NCBI RefSeq assembly: GCF_014306625.1
Contig: NZ_JACRYL010000003.1
Span: forward strand, 91,132 to 155,131
Length of the DNA: 64,000 bases
Origin: Pedobacter fastidiosus
Lineage (GTDB): Bacteria; Bacteroidota; Bacteroidia; Sphingobacteriales; Sphingobacteriaceae
Direction of reading: 5' to 3'
Positions 52,751 to 61,061 of this stretch are shown in pieces; within the stretch, counting starts at the first letter, position 1; each line of letters begins with the position of its first letter. Below the pieces are notes generated by a model. The model searched no databases, was not told the origin of the DNA, and saw nothing but the letters and a program-made list of their open reading frames with translations. The position numbers and the translations under genes were made by a program.

Positions 52751-54496
52751 ATGAGAAAAACCATACTCACACTTTTCTTCTTAACAACTTTCTTTAGCGT
52801 TTTTGCTCAAAAGCAGAGAACCTACTGTAATCCCATAAATGTAGATTACGGCTACACGCCTTTCGAATCTTTTACAGAATGGGGAAAACATCGTGCCACA
52901 GCCGATCCTGTTATCGTAAATTACAAAGGCGAATTTCTACTCTTTAGCACCAACCAATGGGGTTATTGGCACAGCTCCGATATGCTGAACTGGAAATTCA
53001 TAGAGCGTAAATTTCTTCGCCCGTGGAATAAAACCAAGGATGAACTGTGCGCTCCCGGAGTTGGCATTATTGGCGATACGGTTGTTGTTTTCGGAAGTAC
53101 TTATACTAAAAACTTTACCCTTTGGGGAAGCACAGATCCAATCGGAAACAAATGGTTCCCACTAGTTGATTCGCTAGAAATTGGCGGATGGGATCCATCA
53201 TTTTTTACCGATGATGATGGCAAATTTTATATGTACAATGGAAGTAGCAATAATTACCCGATGTATGGTGTAGAGTTAGATCGTAAAACTTTTCAACCTA
53301 AAGGAACGCGTTCACCCATGTATTTACTTCAAAGTTGGCGGTATGGCTGGCAGCGATTCGGCGAATATATGGACGACACTTTTCTTGATCCTTTTGCTGA
53401 AGGCGCTTGGATGACCAAACATAATGGCAAATATTATTTCCAATATGGTGCTCCCGGAACCGAGTTTAGCGGTTATTCGGATGGAGTTGTGGTTGGAACC
53501 AAACCGTTGTTTTATGATAGCCCTTCAACACCTCAGTCTGATCCTTTAAGTTACAAAGGCGGTGGCTTTTCGCGAGGTGCTGGTCATGGGGCAACTTTTC
53601 AAGACAACAGCAAAAACTATTGGCACATTTCTACAAGCATTATTTGTGTAAAGAATACTTGGGAAAGAAGAATGGGAATTTGGCCGACAGGTTTTGATAA
53701 AGATGATGTAATGTGGACGAATACAGCTTTTGGCGATTATCCGCTTTATCTTCCGGCAGAAAGAAAAGAAAATGGCCCTGCTGGTCCAGGTTGGATGTTG
53801 ATTAACTACAAAAAGCCAGTTACCGTATCTTCTACACTCGGCAGTTTTAATGCCAACAATGCTGTTGATGAAAGTATAAAAACCTATTGGAGCGCAAAAA
53901 CGGCTAATAATGGCGAATGGATTCAAACCGATTTAGGAAGTTTAGCAACGGTTAACGCAATTCAGATTAACTATGCTGATCAAGATGCTGAATTTATTGG
54001 CAAACAGATTGGCATTTTTCATCAATACAAAATTCTTTCCTCGCTTGATGGTAAAAAATGGACTACACTTGTAGATAAAAGTGAGAACAAAACCGATGTT
54101 CCTCATGATTATATCGAACTGGCTAAACCTGTAAAAACAAGATTCATCAAAATGGTAAACATCCACATGCCAACTGGCAAATTTGCCATTAGTGGGTTAC
54201 GTGTTTTCGGCAATGGAAATGGCGAAAAACCATCAGAAGTAAAGAACTTAATTGTGCTGAGAACCGAAAAAGATAAACGGAGTGCTTACATTAAATGGCA
54301 ACCTGTTGATAATGCCTTTGCCTATAATTTGTATTACGGAACTGCACCAGACAAACTCTATAACTGCATCATGATTCATGATTTTAATGAATATTGGTTT
54401 AAGGCAATGGACAGTCAAAAAGCATATTACTTTTCTATAGAAGCGATAAACGAGAATGGAGTTTCAATAAAAACTACTGTAAAAAAAGTTGATTAA
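52751..54496 (+). CDS. GH43-like glycosidase with F5/8-type (discoidin) and fibronectin III-like domains
   Basis: A 581-residue secreted enzyme (signal peptide about 1-20, ending VFAQ). The five-bladed propeller carries the three expected acids of the GH43 type: Asp52 (HRATADPVIV), Asp in GGWDPSFFTDDDG and Glu in FLDPFAEGAWM. Then comes an F5/8 type C domain (about 355-490, SAKTANNGEWIQTDLGSLATVNAIQIN) that probably binds sugar, and a C-terminal fibronectin III-like domain (about 495-580). Substrate is not obvious; GH43 members often remove arabinose or xylose, but some act on galactose. It is part of PUL 2 downstream of the repeat-rich gap. Confidence 0.82.
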   Translation: MRKTILTLFFLTTFFSVFAQKQRTYCNPINVDYGYTPFESFTEWGKHRATADPVIVNYKGEFLLFSTNQWGYWHSSDMLNWKFIERKFLRPWNKTKDELCAPGVGIIGDTVVVFGSTYTKNFTLWGSTDPIGNKWFPLVDSLEIGGWDPSFFTDDDGKFYMYNGSSNNYPMYGVELDRKTFQPKGTRSPMYLLQSWRYGWQRFGEYMDDTFLDPFAEGAWMTKHNGKYYFQYGAPGTEFSGYSDGVVVGTKPLFYDSPSTPQSDPLSYKGGGFSRGAGHGATFQDNSKNYWHISTSIICVKNTWERRMGIWPTGFDKDDVMWTNTAFGDYPLYLPAERKENGPAGPGWMLINYKKPVTVSSTLGSFNANNAVDESIKTYWSAKTANNGEWIQTDLGSLATVNAIQINYADQDAEFIGKQIGIFHQYKILSSLDGKKWTTLVDKSENKTDVPHDYIELAKPVKTRFIKMVNIHMPTGKFAISGLRVFGNGNGEKPSEVKNLIVLRTEKDKRSAYIKWQPVDNAFAYNLYYGTAPDKLYNCIMIHDFNEYWFKAMDSQKAYYFSIEAINENGVSIKTTVKKVD

Positions 54497-54521
54497 ATTT
54501 TAAAGAATAAACACATATATA

Positions 54522-56819
54522 ATGAATAGAGCGAACATCCTAGTTGTTTTTTTAACAATTCTTGCACTGAACACATCAGCGCAAACCAAAAAACCAGTTT
54601 CTGCCGAAGAAGCGAAAATGAATACGTTCATTAATAACTTATTGGCAAAAATGACCGTTGATGAAAAAATCGGACAACTTAATTTACCGAGTTCTGGCGA
54701 TATAACAACAGGACAGGCAAATAGTAGCGACATTGCCAAGAAAATTAAAGATGGGCAAGTAGGAGGTTTATTTAACATTAAAGGTGTTGAAAAAATTAAA
54801 GCTGTTCAAAAAGTAGCAGTAGAGAATAGCAGAATGAAAATTCCATTGTTATTTGGAATGGACGTGATTCATGGTTACAATACTGTTTTTCCTATTCCAT
54901 TAGGAATGAGTTGTACTTGGGATATGGCCGCTGTTCAAAAATCGGCCCGAGTTGCAGCAATTGAAGCCAGTGCAAGTGGAATTAACTGGACCTTCTCTCC
55001 TATGGTAGATATTTCTCGCGATCCACGTTGGGGAAGAATCTCTGAAGGAAGCGGTGAAGATGCTTATCTAGGATCGCAGATTGCAAAAGCAATGGTAAGA
55101 GGTTACCAAGGTAAATTACAAGCCAACAATGAGATTTTAGCCTGCGTAAAACATTATGCATTATATGGTGCAGCAGAAGGCGGTAGAGATTACAATACTA
55201 CCGACATGAGCAAAGTTAGAATGTACAATGAATATCTTCCTCCGTACAAAGCCGCCGTTGATGCAGGTGCAGCAAGTATTATGGCTTCGTTTAACGAAGT
55301 TGATGGAATTCCTGCGACTGGGAGCAAATGGTTAATGACAGAAGTGCTTCGTAACCAATGGGGATTTAAAGGTTTTGTTGTAACAGATTATACTGGAATT
55401 CCTGAGATGATTGCGCATGGAATGGGCGATTTACAAACAGTATCTGCTTTAGCTTTAAACGCAGGTGTAGATATGGATATGGTTGGAGAAGGTTTTTTAG
55501 GCACATTGAAAAAATCTTTATCTGAGAAAAAGGTTACCCTTCAACAAATTGACAATGCCTGTAGATTAATTCTTCAAGCCAAATATAAATTAGGTTTATT
55601 CGCAGATCCATATAAATTCTGTGATGCACAAAGGGCAGAAAAAGAAGTTTTCAGTCCTGAGAATCGTCAAATTGCTAGAGAGGTTTCTGCAGAGAGTTTC
55701 GTTTTATTAAAGAACGACAACAATATTTTACCACTTAAAAAAACTGGAACAATTGCTTTAATCGGCCCATTGGCAGATAACACTGCGAATATGTACGGTA
55801 CTTGGAGCGTTGCGGCTTTGTTTGATAAATCGGTTACAGTTTTACAAGGCTTAAAAAATGCTCTGGGTAATGACGCTAAAATTTTAACTGCTCATGGTTC
55901 CAACTTCTTGGCAGATTCTGCAATGGAGCATCGCTATGTAAATATCCACAATCCAACTTATGTTCGCGATCCAAGAAGCGAAGCTGATCTGATTAAAGAA
56001 GCTTTAAAAGTTGCAGAAAAATCGGATGTGATTGTAGCCACAATTGGTGAAGGCTCTGAATTTACAGGAGAAAGCAGTAGCGTTACCGATATTCAAATTC
56101 CTGAAACACAGAAAAATTTATTAAAAGCCTTAGCGAAAACCGGCAAACCAATTGTTTTGGTTTTATTTACGGGTCGCCCATTGGCTTTGAAATGGGAAAA
56201 TGAAAATATTCCCGCAATCTTAAATGTTTGGTTTCCTGGAAGCGAGGCAGGTAATTCAATCGCCGATGTTCTTTTCGGGAACGTAAATCCTTCAGGGAAA
56301 TTAAGTACAACTTTCCCTCAAAACGTGGGTCAGGTGCCACTTTATTATGCACACAAAAATACTGGCAGACCTTTAGCAGATGGAAAATGGTTCGAAAAGT
56401 TCCGTTCAAATTATTTAGATGTGAGCAACGATCCATTATTCCCATTTGGTTATGGCTTGAGTTACACTTCTTTTAGTTACAGCGATATTAAATTAAGTTC
56501 GAATACTTTAACCAAAGGTAAATCCATCACGGCATCGGTTACCTTAACAAATACAGGAAAATACGACGGCAAGGAAGTTGTACAACTTTACACTAGAGAT
56601 TTAGTGGGAAGCATAACGCGTCCGGTTAAAGAGCTTAAAGGCTTCCAAAAAATTAGCTTAAAAGCTGGCGAAAGCAAACAGATAAGTTTTACCATCTCAG
56701 AAAACGACCTTAAATTCTACAATTCGGATTTAAAATTTGTTGCAGAACCTGGTGATTTTAAATTATTTATCGGCACAAACTCGCGTGATGTGAAGGAAAC
56801 ATCGTTTACATTAAAATAA
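54522..56819 (+). CDS. bglX: Glycoside hydrolase family 3 beta-glucosidase
   Basis: A 765-residue periplasmic enzyme (signal peptide about 1-21, ending TSAQ). The N-terminal barrel has the KHYALYGAAEGGRDYN segment and nucleophile Asp289 in VVTDYTGIPEM. The central domain (about 400-620) has TIGEGSEFTGESSS, which contains the acid/base region. The C-terminal fibronectin III-like domain (about 660-755) has KEVVQLYTRDLVGS. The overall match is to BglX-type beta-glucosidases. Related GH3 enzymes hydrolyse beta-1,2-glucans and sophorose. It likely completes oligosaccharide breakdown in PUL 2. It starts 25 bp after the GH43-like gene. Confidence 0.9.
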   Translation: MNRANILVVFLTILALNTSAQTKKPVSAEEAKMNTFINNLLAKMTVDEKIGQLNLPSSGDITTGQANSSDIAKKIKDGQVGGLFNIKGVEKIKAVQKVAVENSRMKIPLLFGMDVIHGYNTVFPIPLGMSCTWDMAAVQKSARVAAIEASASGINWTFSPMVDISRDPRWGRISEGSGEDAYLGSQIAKAMVRGYQGKLQANNEILACVKHYALYGAAEGGRDYNTTDMSKVRMYNEYLPPYKAAVDAGAASIMASFNEVDGIPATGSKWLMTEVLRNQWGFKGFVVTDYTGIPEMIAHGMGDLQTVSALALNAGVDMDMVGEGFLGTLKKSLSEKKVTLQQIDNACRLILQAKYKLGLFADPYKFCDAQRAEKEVFSPENRQIAREVSAESFVLLKNDNNILPLKKTGTIALIGPLADNTANMYGTWSVAALFDKSVTVLQGLKNALGNDAKILTAHGSNFLADSAMEHRYVNIHNPTYVRDPRSEADLIKEALKVAEKSDVIVATIGEGSEFTGESSSVTDIQIPETQKNLLKALAKTGKPIVLVLFTGRPLALKWENENIPAILNVWFPGSEAGNSIADVLFGNVNPSGKLSTTFPQNVGQVPLYYAHKNTGRPLADGKWFEKFRSNYLDVSNDPLFPFGYGLSYTSFSYSDIKLSSNTLTKGKSITASVTLTNTGKYDGKEVVQLYTRDLVGSITRPVKELKGFQKISLKAGESKQISFTISENDLKFYNSDLKFVAEPGDFKLFIGTNSRDVKETSFTLK

Positions 56820-56839
56820 AATATTATTAGGTTGGTTAT

Positions 56840-56875
56840 AAACCCCAGACTGTTGCAAAATAGCTGGGGTTTTTT
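56840..56875 (+). terminator. Terminator after the GH3 gene
   Basis: A 9-bp stem (56840-56848 with 56864-56872) with a 15-nt loop and a T-run. It may be partial because another PUL gene follows. Confidence 0.75.
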
Positions 56876-56882
56876 AATTTTG
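56853..56882 (+). promoter_or_regulatory. Possible promoter of the esterase-like gene
   Basis: TTG at 56853-56855 and TAATTTTG at 56875-56882 are 19 bp apart. The -7 ends 4 bp before the ATG, so a transcript would start at the start codon. It overlaps the terminator above, so it is tentative. Confidence 0.4.
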
Positions 56883-56886
56883 TTAT

Positions 56887-57666
56887 ATGAAGAATATATT
56901 TCTAACCATCAATCTTCTTTTTTTCGCTTTCATTTTAAAGGCTCAAGATTTTAAAAAGTACGATAAAGGGAGTTTCATTAAGGGCCAAGATTCTATTTAT
57001 TATAGAATTCTATTTCCCGAAAATTTTAATCCTGCAGAAAAGTATCCAATCGTTTTCTTTCTGCATGGCAGTGGGGAAAGAGGAAACGACAATGAAAAGC
57101 AATTGGTTCATGGTGGAGCTTTATTTCTGAAAGATGATGTGCGCAAAAATTTTCCAGCTATTGTGGTTTTCCCGCAATGCCCTGATAACGATTTTTGGGC
57201 AAACATTAATAATGCGAAAGATGAAAGTGGCAAACGAAAAATAACTTTTGTTGAGGGCGGAAAACCTACAAAAGCCATGCATGCACTGGTTAGTATGGTT
57301 AAAGATTTCTTAAAAAAACCCTTTGTTAATAAAGAGCAGGTTTACGTAGGTGGCCTTTCTATGGGCGGCATGGGAACATTCGAATTGCTCCGCCGTAAAC
57401 GAAATACCTTTGCCGCAGCCATTTCCATTTGTGGTGGAGACAATACGAATAACATTAAGAAGTATCAAAAAGTTCCACTATGGATTTTTCACGGAGCAAA
57501 AGATGATGTTGTTGATCCAGCCTTTTCGATGGTTATTGCCGAGCGTTTAAAAATCGTTGGTGACGAAGTTAAATTTACACTTTACCCTAATGCGAACCAC
57601 AACAGTTGGGATAGTACCTTTGCAGAGCCAGAGTTGTTGCCTTGGTTGTTTAGTCATAAGAAATGA
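56887..57666 (+). CDS. Secreted alpha/beta hydrolase (esterase/PHB-depolymerase-like)
   Basis: A 259-residue secreted hydrolase. Signal peptide about 1-19 (ending LKAQ). Catalytic triad candidates are Ser158 in GGLSMGGMG, Asp in WIFHGAKDDVVD and His in YPNANHNSWD. FFLHGSGERGND is the oxyanion segment. It is the last gene of PUL 2 and may remove acyl groups from the glycan; the substrate is inferred. Related proteins are annotated as dienelactone hydrolases, feruloyl esterases or prolyl oligopeptidase-like. A weak promoter overlaps its start. Confidence 0.85.
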   Translation: MKNIFLTINLLFFAFILKAQDFKKYDKGSFIKGQDSIYYRILFPENFNPAEKYPIVFFLHGSGERGNDNEKQLVHGGALFLKDDVRKNFPAIVVFPQCPDNDFWANINNAKDESGKRKITFVEGGKPTKAMHALVSMVKDFLKKPFVNKEQVYVGGLSMGGMGTFELLRRKRNTFAAAISICGGDNTNNIKKYQKVPLWIFHGAKDDVVDPAFSMVIAERLKIVGDEVKFTLYPNANHNSWDSTFAEPELLPWLFSHKK

Positions 57667-57686
57667 AGTTAATATTTCGCGTTGGC

Positions 57687-57717
57687 AACCTCGTAGGTTT
57701 TCAAAACCTACGAGGTT
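57687..57717. repeat. 31-bp REP palindrome, left of the RAYT gene
   Basis: AACCTCGTAGGTTTT (57687-57701), one central base, then the exact complement (57703-57717). The outer end overlaps the stop codon of the transposase gene. The same palindrome occurs at 58325-58355 with a different central base. Confidence 0.9.
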
Positions 57718-58292
57718 TAAATATCGAATTCCGCTAGTTTATCATAGGATAATTTGACATGCCTATCGAGGTGATATTCAATAAAAAAGGATAATCCACC
57801 AAACCACTTGATAACTTCATCTCTGCTTAATACTGTAGGTTTTGAAGATATAATTGTGTTATAAGAAGAATATTTATAATCTCTAAAATCTTTTAAGATT
57901 CCGTGTTTTTGAGGATTAGCATGTATGTAATAAATAAGCTCTGTCAAATAGAATTCATCATCTATTTTTATTTTCTTAAATCTTTCTTCAAATAACTTTC
58001 CTGTACGATTGTATTTTTTATTATAAGCTTTGGCGTAAGCGTTGAAAAGATTTGAGAAGCTTTGTTCATATTTTACCTTATTATCTTCATTCTCTTTTAT
58101 TTTTATTAAAAGATGAAAATGATTATTTAAGAGGCAGTAAGTATAAATTTCAGCTATTGGTGAAATATGTTTTTTTAATAATATCAGAAAGTATAGAAAA
58201 TTCGCATCTTCCTTAAAAATAATTCCGCTATTGTTTCCGCGATTGTAAATATGGTAAAAACATCCATTTTCAAATTGGAGCGTGTTAATCAT
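57717..58292 (-). CDS. REP-associated tyrosine transposase (RAYT, Y1/HUH family)
   Basis: A 191-residue single-strand DNA transposase of the IS200/IS605-like Y1 fold. It has the HUH-type pair His58 and His60 (NNHFHLLIK) and a likely catalytic Tyr86 in FNAYAKAYNKKYNRTGKLF. Family members bind and cleave palindromic REP DNA. Two 31-bp palindromes with identical arms flank the gene at 57687-57717 and 58325-58355, exactly the arrangement known for RAYTs. The frame is intact, so it may be active. Confidence 0.9.
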   Translation of the reverse strand: MINTLQFENGCFYHIYNRGNNSGIIFKEDANFLYFLILLKKHISPIAEIYTYCLLNNHFHLLIKIKENEDNKVKYEQSFSNLFNAYAKAYNKKYNRTGKLFEERFKKIKIDDEFYLTELIYYIHANPQKHGILKDFRDYKYSSYNTIISSKPTVLSRDEVIKWFGGLSFFIEYHLDRHVKLSYDKLAEFDI

Positions 58293-58324
58293 ATTTAAAC
58301 TTAAAGAAATTGTGAGTTAAATCA

Positions 58325-58355
58325 AACCTCGTAGGTTTTAAAAACCTACGAGGTT
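58325..58355. repeat. 31-bp REP palindrome, right of the RAYT gene
   Basis: The arms are identical to those at 57687-57717 (AACCTCGTAGGTTTT and complement), with A at the centre instead of C. It lies 33 bp before the RAYT start codon. Confidence 0.9.
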
Positions 58356-58389
58356 GATAAATCATACTTCTATACATTTAAAACCGCAT

Positions 58390-58419
58390 AAAAAAGGCTT
58401 GAAGAAAAATCTTCAAGCC
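58390..58419 (-). terminator. Rho-independent terminator of the YebC gene
   Basis: A perfect 10-bp stem (58396-58405 with 58410-58419), a 4-nt loop and a T-run on the minus strand. Confidence 0.85.
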
Positions 58420-58442
58420 CTAATAACTATTTTCAGCAAGTT

Positions 58443-59171
58443 TTATTCAGCCATGTTGTGATAAACCGCCTGAACATCATCATCCTCTTCTAATTTATCA
58501 ATCAGTTTTAAAACGTCTAGCGCTTGCTCTTCTGTAACTTCGTGATGTGATAATGCGATGCGCTCCAATTTAGAACTTTTCAGTTCGATTCCTTTTTCTT
58601 CCAAAGCTTTTTGTAAAGGTCCAAAGTTTTCAAAAGTACCCTGAGCAACGGCAATATCGTTTCCTTCTTCATCAGCCTCAACGTATAGTTCTTCCAAACC
58701 TGCATCAATCAATTCAAATTCTAATTCTTCCAAATCTAAATTTTCGGCAGGCACAAAACGAAAGATTGATTTACGGTTAAAAACGAAATCCAATGACCCT
58801 GTTTTACCAAGAGAGCCGTCTGTTTTATTAAAGTAACTTCTTACATTGGCAACTGTACGATTGGTGTTATCTGTTGCGGTTTCAATTAAAACTGCAACAC
58901 CATGAGGCGCATAACCTTCATAAACAATCTCTTCATAATTGGCCATAGATTTATCAGAAGCACGTTTTATTGCTGCCTCTACCCTATCTTTTGGCATATT
59001 TACCGCCTTAGCATTTTGCATTGCAGTACGTAAACGCGAGTTGGTTTCTGGATGAGGTCCTGCATCCTTTACCGCCATTACAATATCTTTACCTATCCGC
59101 GTAAACTGAACCGCCATTTTGGCCCAGCGCTTAAATTTTCTTTCTTTTCTAAATTCGAATGCTCTTCCCAT
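58443..59171 (-). CDS. YebC/PmpR/TACO1-family DNA-binding regulator or translation factor
   Basis: A 242-residue cytosolic protein of the YebC family with the conserved N-terminus MGRAFEFRKERKFKRWAKMA. The middle segments are NMPKDRVEAAIKRAS, YEEIVYEGYAPHGVAVLIE and NRTVANVRSYFNK. Members have been described as transcription regulators and, more recently, as factors helping ribosomes through proline-rich stretches. Which applies here is not known. I start at ATG 59171. A TTG four codons upstream would add MILK before the conserved start. Dispersed repeats lie directly upstream. Confidence 0.95.
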   Translation of the reverse strand: MGRAFEFRKERKFKRWAKMAVQFTRIGKDIVMAVKDAGPHPETNSRLRTAMQNAKAVNMPKDRVEAAIKRASDKSMANYEEIVYEGYAPHGVAVLIETATDNTNRTVANVRSYFNKTDGSLGKTGSLDFVFNRKSIFRFVPAENLDLEELEFELIDAGLEELYVEADEEGNDIAVAQGTFENFGPLQKALEEKGIELKSSKLERIALSHHEVTEEQALDVLKLIDKLEEDDDVQAVYHNMAE

Positions 59172-59276
59172 TTTTAGTATCAAGTATTTAGTATCAAGTA
59201 TCGAGGCAAATAAGCCTAAATATACTTATCCACTTTCTATTTTATTGCAACTGTTGAACTTGCTTTAGTCTTTTAG
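59172..59276. repeat. Direct repeats TAGTATCAAGTAT and an ACTAAAGC-type unit upstream of YebC
   Basis: TAGTATCAAGTAT occurs twice in tandem (about 59176-59203). An inverted relative of the ACTAAAGCTAAAAGAC family (TGCTTTAGTCTTTTAGC) lies at about 59261-59277. The same two families sit together at 14456-14597. Confidence 0.6.
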
Positions 59277-60224
59277 CTACTTTTTCAAATTATTTAACAT
59301 ATCAACTGTGAGTTTCGATAAATCGAACTCTGGTTTCCAATTCCAATCTTTAGCGGCGTAACTATCATCGATAGAGCGGGGCCAGCTGTTTGCAATTTGC
59401 TGACGTGGATCGCTTTCATCTGTGTAAGATAATGTAAAATCTGGAATATGTTTTCTGATTTCTGCTGCTAAAACTTCCGGTGTAAAACTAACTCCACCAA
59501 AGTTATAACTGCTTCGAACAGAAATTTGATCGGCAGGCGCATCCATCAATTCGATGGTTCCACGGATGGCGTCATCCATGTACATCATTGGCAATTCTGT
59601 ACCTGCATTTAAGAAACTCTGATAGCTTCCCTTTTTTAATGCATCGTGAAAAATGTGAATGGCATAATCTGTAGTTCCGCCACCTGGCGCAGCTTTCCAG
59701 CTAATTAATCCCGGGTAACGAATACTGCGAACATCTAAACCGTATTTTTGATTATAATATTCGCACCATCTTTCTCCAGCTAATTTACTAATCCCATAAA
59801 CAGTATTTGGATCCATAATGCAATATTGCGAAGTATTGTCTTTTGGAGAATTTGGACCGAAAACGGCGATAGAACTCGGCCAATAAACCTTTGCTGTTTT
59901 ATATTCTAGGGCAAGATCGAGCACGTTAAGCAAACCATTCATATTTAAATCCCATGCTAATTTTGGATTTTGCTCTCCTGTTGCGGATAACAATGCTGCC
60001 AAAAGATAAACTTGAGTAGGCTTATATTTTTGAAAGATTCCCTTGATCATCTCCTTATCCAAAACGTTTACAAATTCGAATGGAGCCGAGTTTTTAATGT
60101 CATAATCTGGCCTACGAATATCGCATGCAACTACATGATCATCGCCATATATTTTACGTAACATAGTAACCAACTCGGTACCGATTTGCCCATTTGAGCC
60201 CAAAACAACAATTTTTTCCTGCAT
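59277..60224 (-). CDS. SDR-type L-threonine 3-dehydrogenase (NAD-dependent epimerase family)
   Basis: A 316-residue Rossmann-fold enzyme that oxidises threonine to 2-amino-3-oxobutyrate with NAD+. It has the GSNGQIGTEL nucleotide loop, the catalytic Tyr-Lys pair (VYGISKLAGE) and the motifs SIRYPGLISW, PGGGTTDYAIHIFHDAL and ELPMMYMDDAI. These are characteristic of the short-chain threonine dehydrogenases first described in psychrophilic Flavobacterium. Start ATG 60224 gives the conserved MQEKIVVLG; an upstream TTG frame adds a hydrophobic stretch and was rejected. The second-step enzyme, Kbl, is at 35575-36762. Confidence 0.9.
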   Translation of the reverse strand: MQEKIVVLGSNGQIGTELVTMLRKIYGDDHVVACDIRRPDYDIKNSAPFEFVNVLDKEMIKGIFQKYKPTQVYLLAALLSATGEQNPKLAWDLNMNGLLNVLDLALEYKTAKVYWPSSIAVFGPNSPKDNTSQYCIMDPNTVYGISKLAGERWCEYYNQKYGLDVRSIRYPGLISWKAAPGGGTTDYAIHIFHDALKKGSYQSFLNAGTELPMMYMDDAIRGTIELMDAPADQISVRSSYNFGGVSFTPEVLAAEIRKHIPDFTLSYTDESDPRQQIANSWPRSIDDSYAAKDWNWKPEFDLSKLTVDMLNNLKK

Positions 60225-60396
60225 AGTATTTTTAGAGAATGAGCAAAGGTAAAAAAATGAGATAAAAAGCAATAAAATATCTACAGGAACTATCTTCTTA
60301 TTTATTAATCAACTTCCGTATTTATACCGACAAAAGGTGCTAAAACGAATAAAATTATTACATTTACTATCAATCTCTGATTACCAAATAACCGAA

Positions 60397-60957
60397 ATGA
60401 ACCCCATTGAGCCTGAGAAATCTATTGATTTGCTTAATCGCCTAAAATTAGGAGATAAGCAGGCTTATGAAAAAATCTATCTAGCGTTTAATAAAGAATT
60501 GCTTTTAGCCGCCTATAAAAAAACTGGCGATAAAACGGTTGCTGAAGAATTGGTTCAGAATATCTTCATTTCTTTATGGGAAAAAAGATTAAATCTGCAG
60601 ATCAATAATCTACAAGCTTATTTATTTGGCGCACTAAAACTGAGCGTTATTAACCACATCCGAAGTTTGGTTATGGAAAATAAGTATATGGAATATCAAA
60701 GCTTAACTTATTCCGAGGATCATCAAGACACAGCTAACTTGGTTGATTTACACGATTTATCCGATATTATCGAGAAAGGAATTAATTCTTTGCCCGAAAA
60801 AACTCAGGAGGTTTTCAGATTAAGCCGATATCAGCACCAATCTACCAAAGATATTTCGAGCGAATTGAACATATCTGAAAAGGCTGTAGAATACCACATC
60901 ACCCAATCCATTAAAAGATTAAAAGAATACATCAAAAATTTTTATATCTTTTTTTAA
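60397..60957 (+). CDS. FecI-type ECF sigma factor
   Basis: A 186-residue ECF sigma factor of the Bacteroidota FecI-like family. Region 2 (about 20-85, AEELVQNIFISLWEKR) is followed by region 4 (about 120-175, LPEKTQEVFRLSRYQHQSTKDISSELNISEKAVEYHITQSIKRLK). It is followed by fecR and a TonB receptor with an STN domain, the standard order for cell-surface signalling. The start ATG 60397 is preferred to the GTG at 60337, whose extra 20 residues are not conserved-looking. Confidence 0.93.
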   Translation: MNPIEPEKSIDLLNRLKLGDKQAYEKIYLAFNKELLLAAYKKTGDKTVAEELVQNIFISLWEKRLNLQINNLQAYLFGALKLSVINHIRSLVMENKYMEYQSLTYSEDHQDTANLVDLHDLSDIIEKGINSLPEKTQEVFRLSRYQHQSTKDISSELNISEKAVEYHITQSIKRLKEYIKNFYIFF

Positions 60958-61061
60958 TTGATTATCAACTACTTAATTAAAATTTAAGCTTTTTTCTTAT
61001 TTGTATTTAGGGGTTCGCTGGAGTTGCGTTACTTGTATGTATAGAGCCAAATATTTTCATT

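Noticed and set aside
53546..53926. Minus-strand open frame of 126 codons inside the GH43-like gene
   Set aside because: Antisense shadow of a well-supported enzyme gene.
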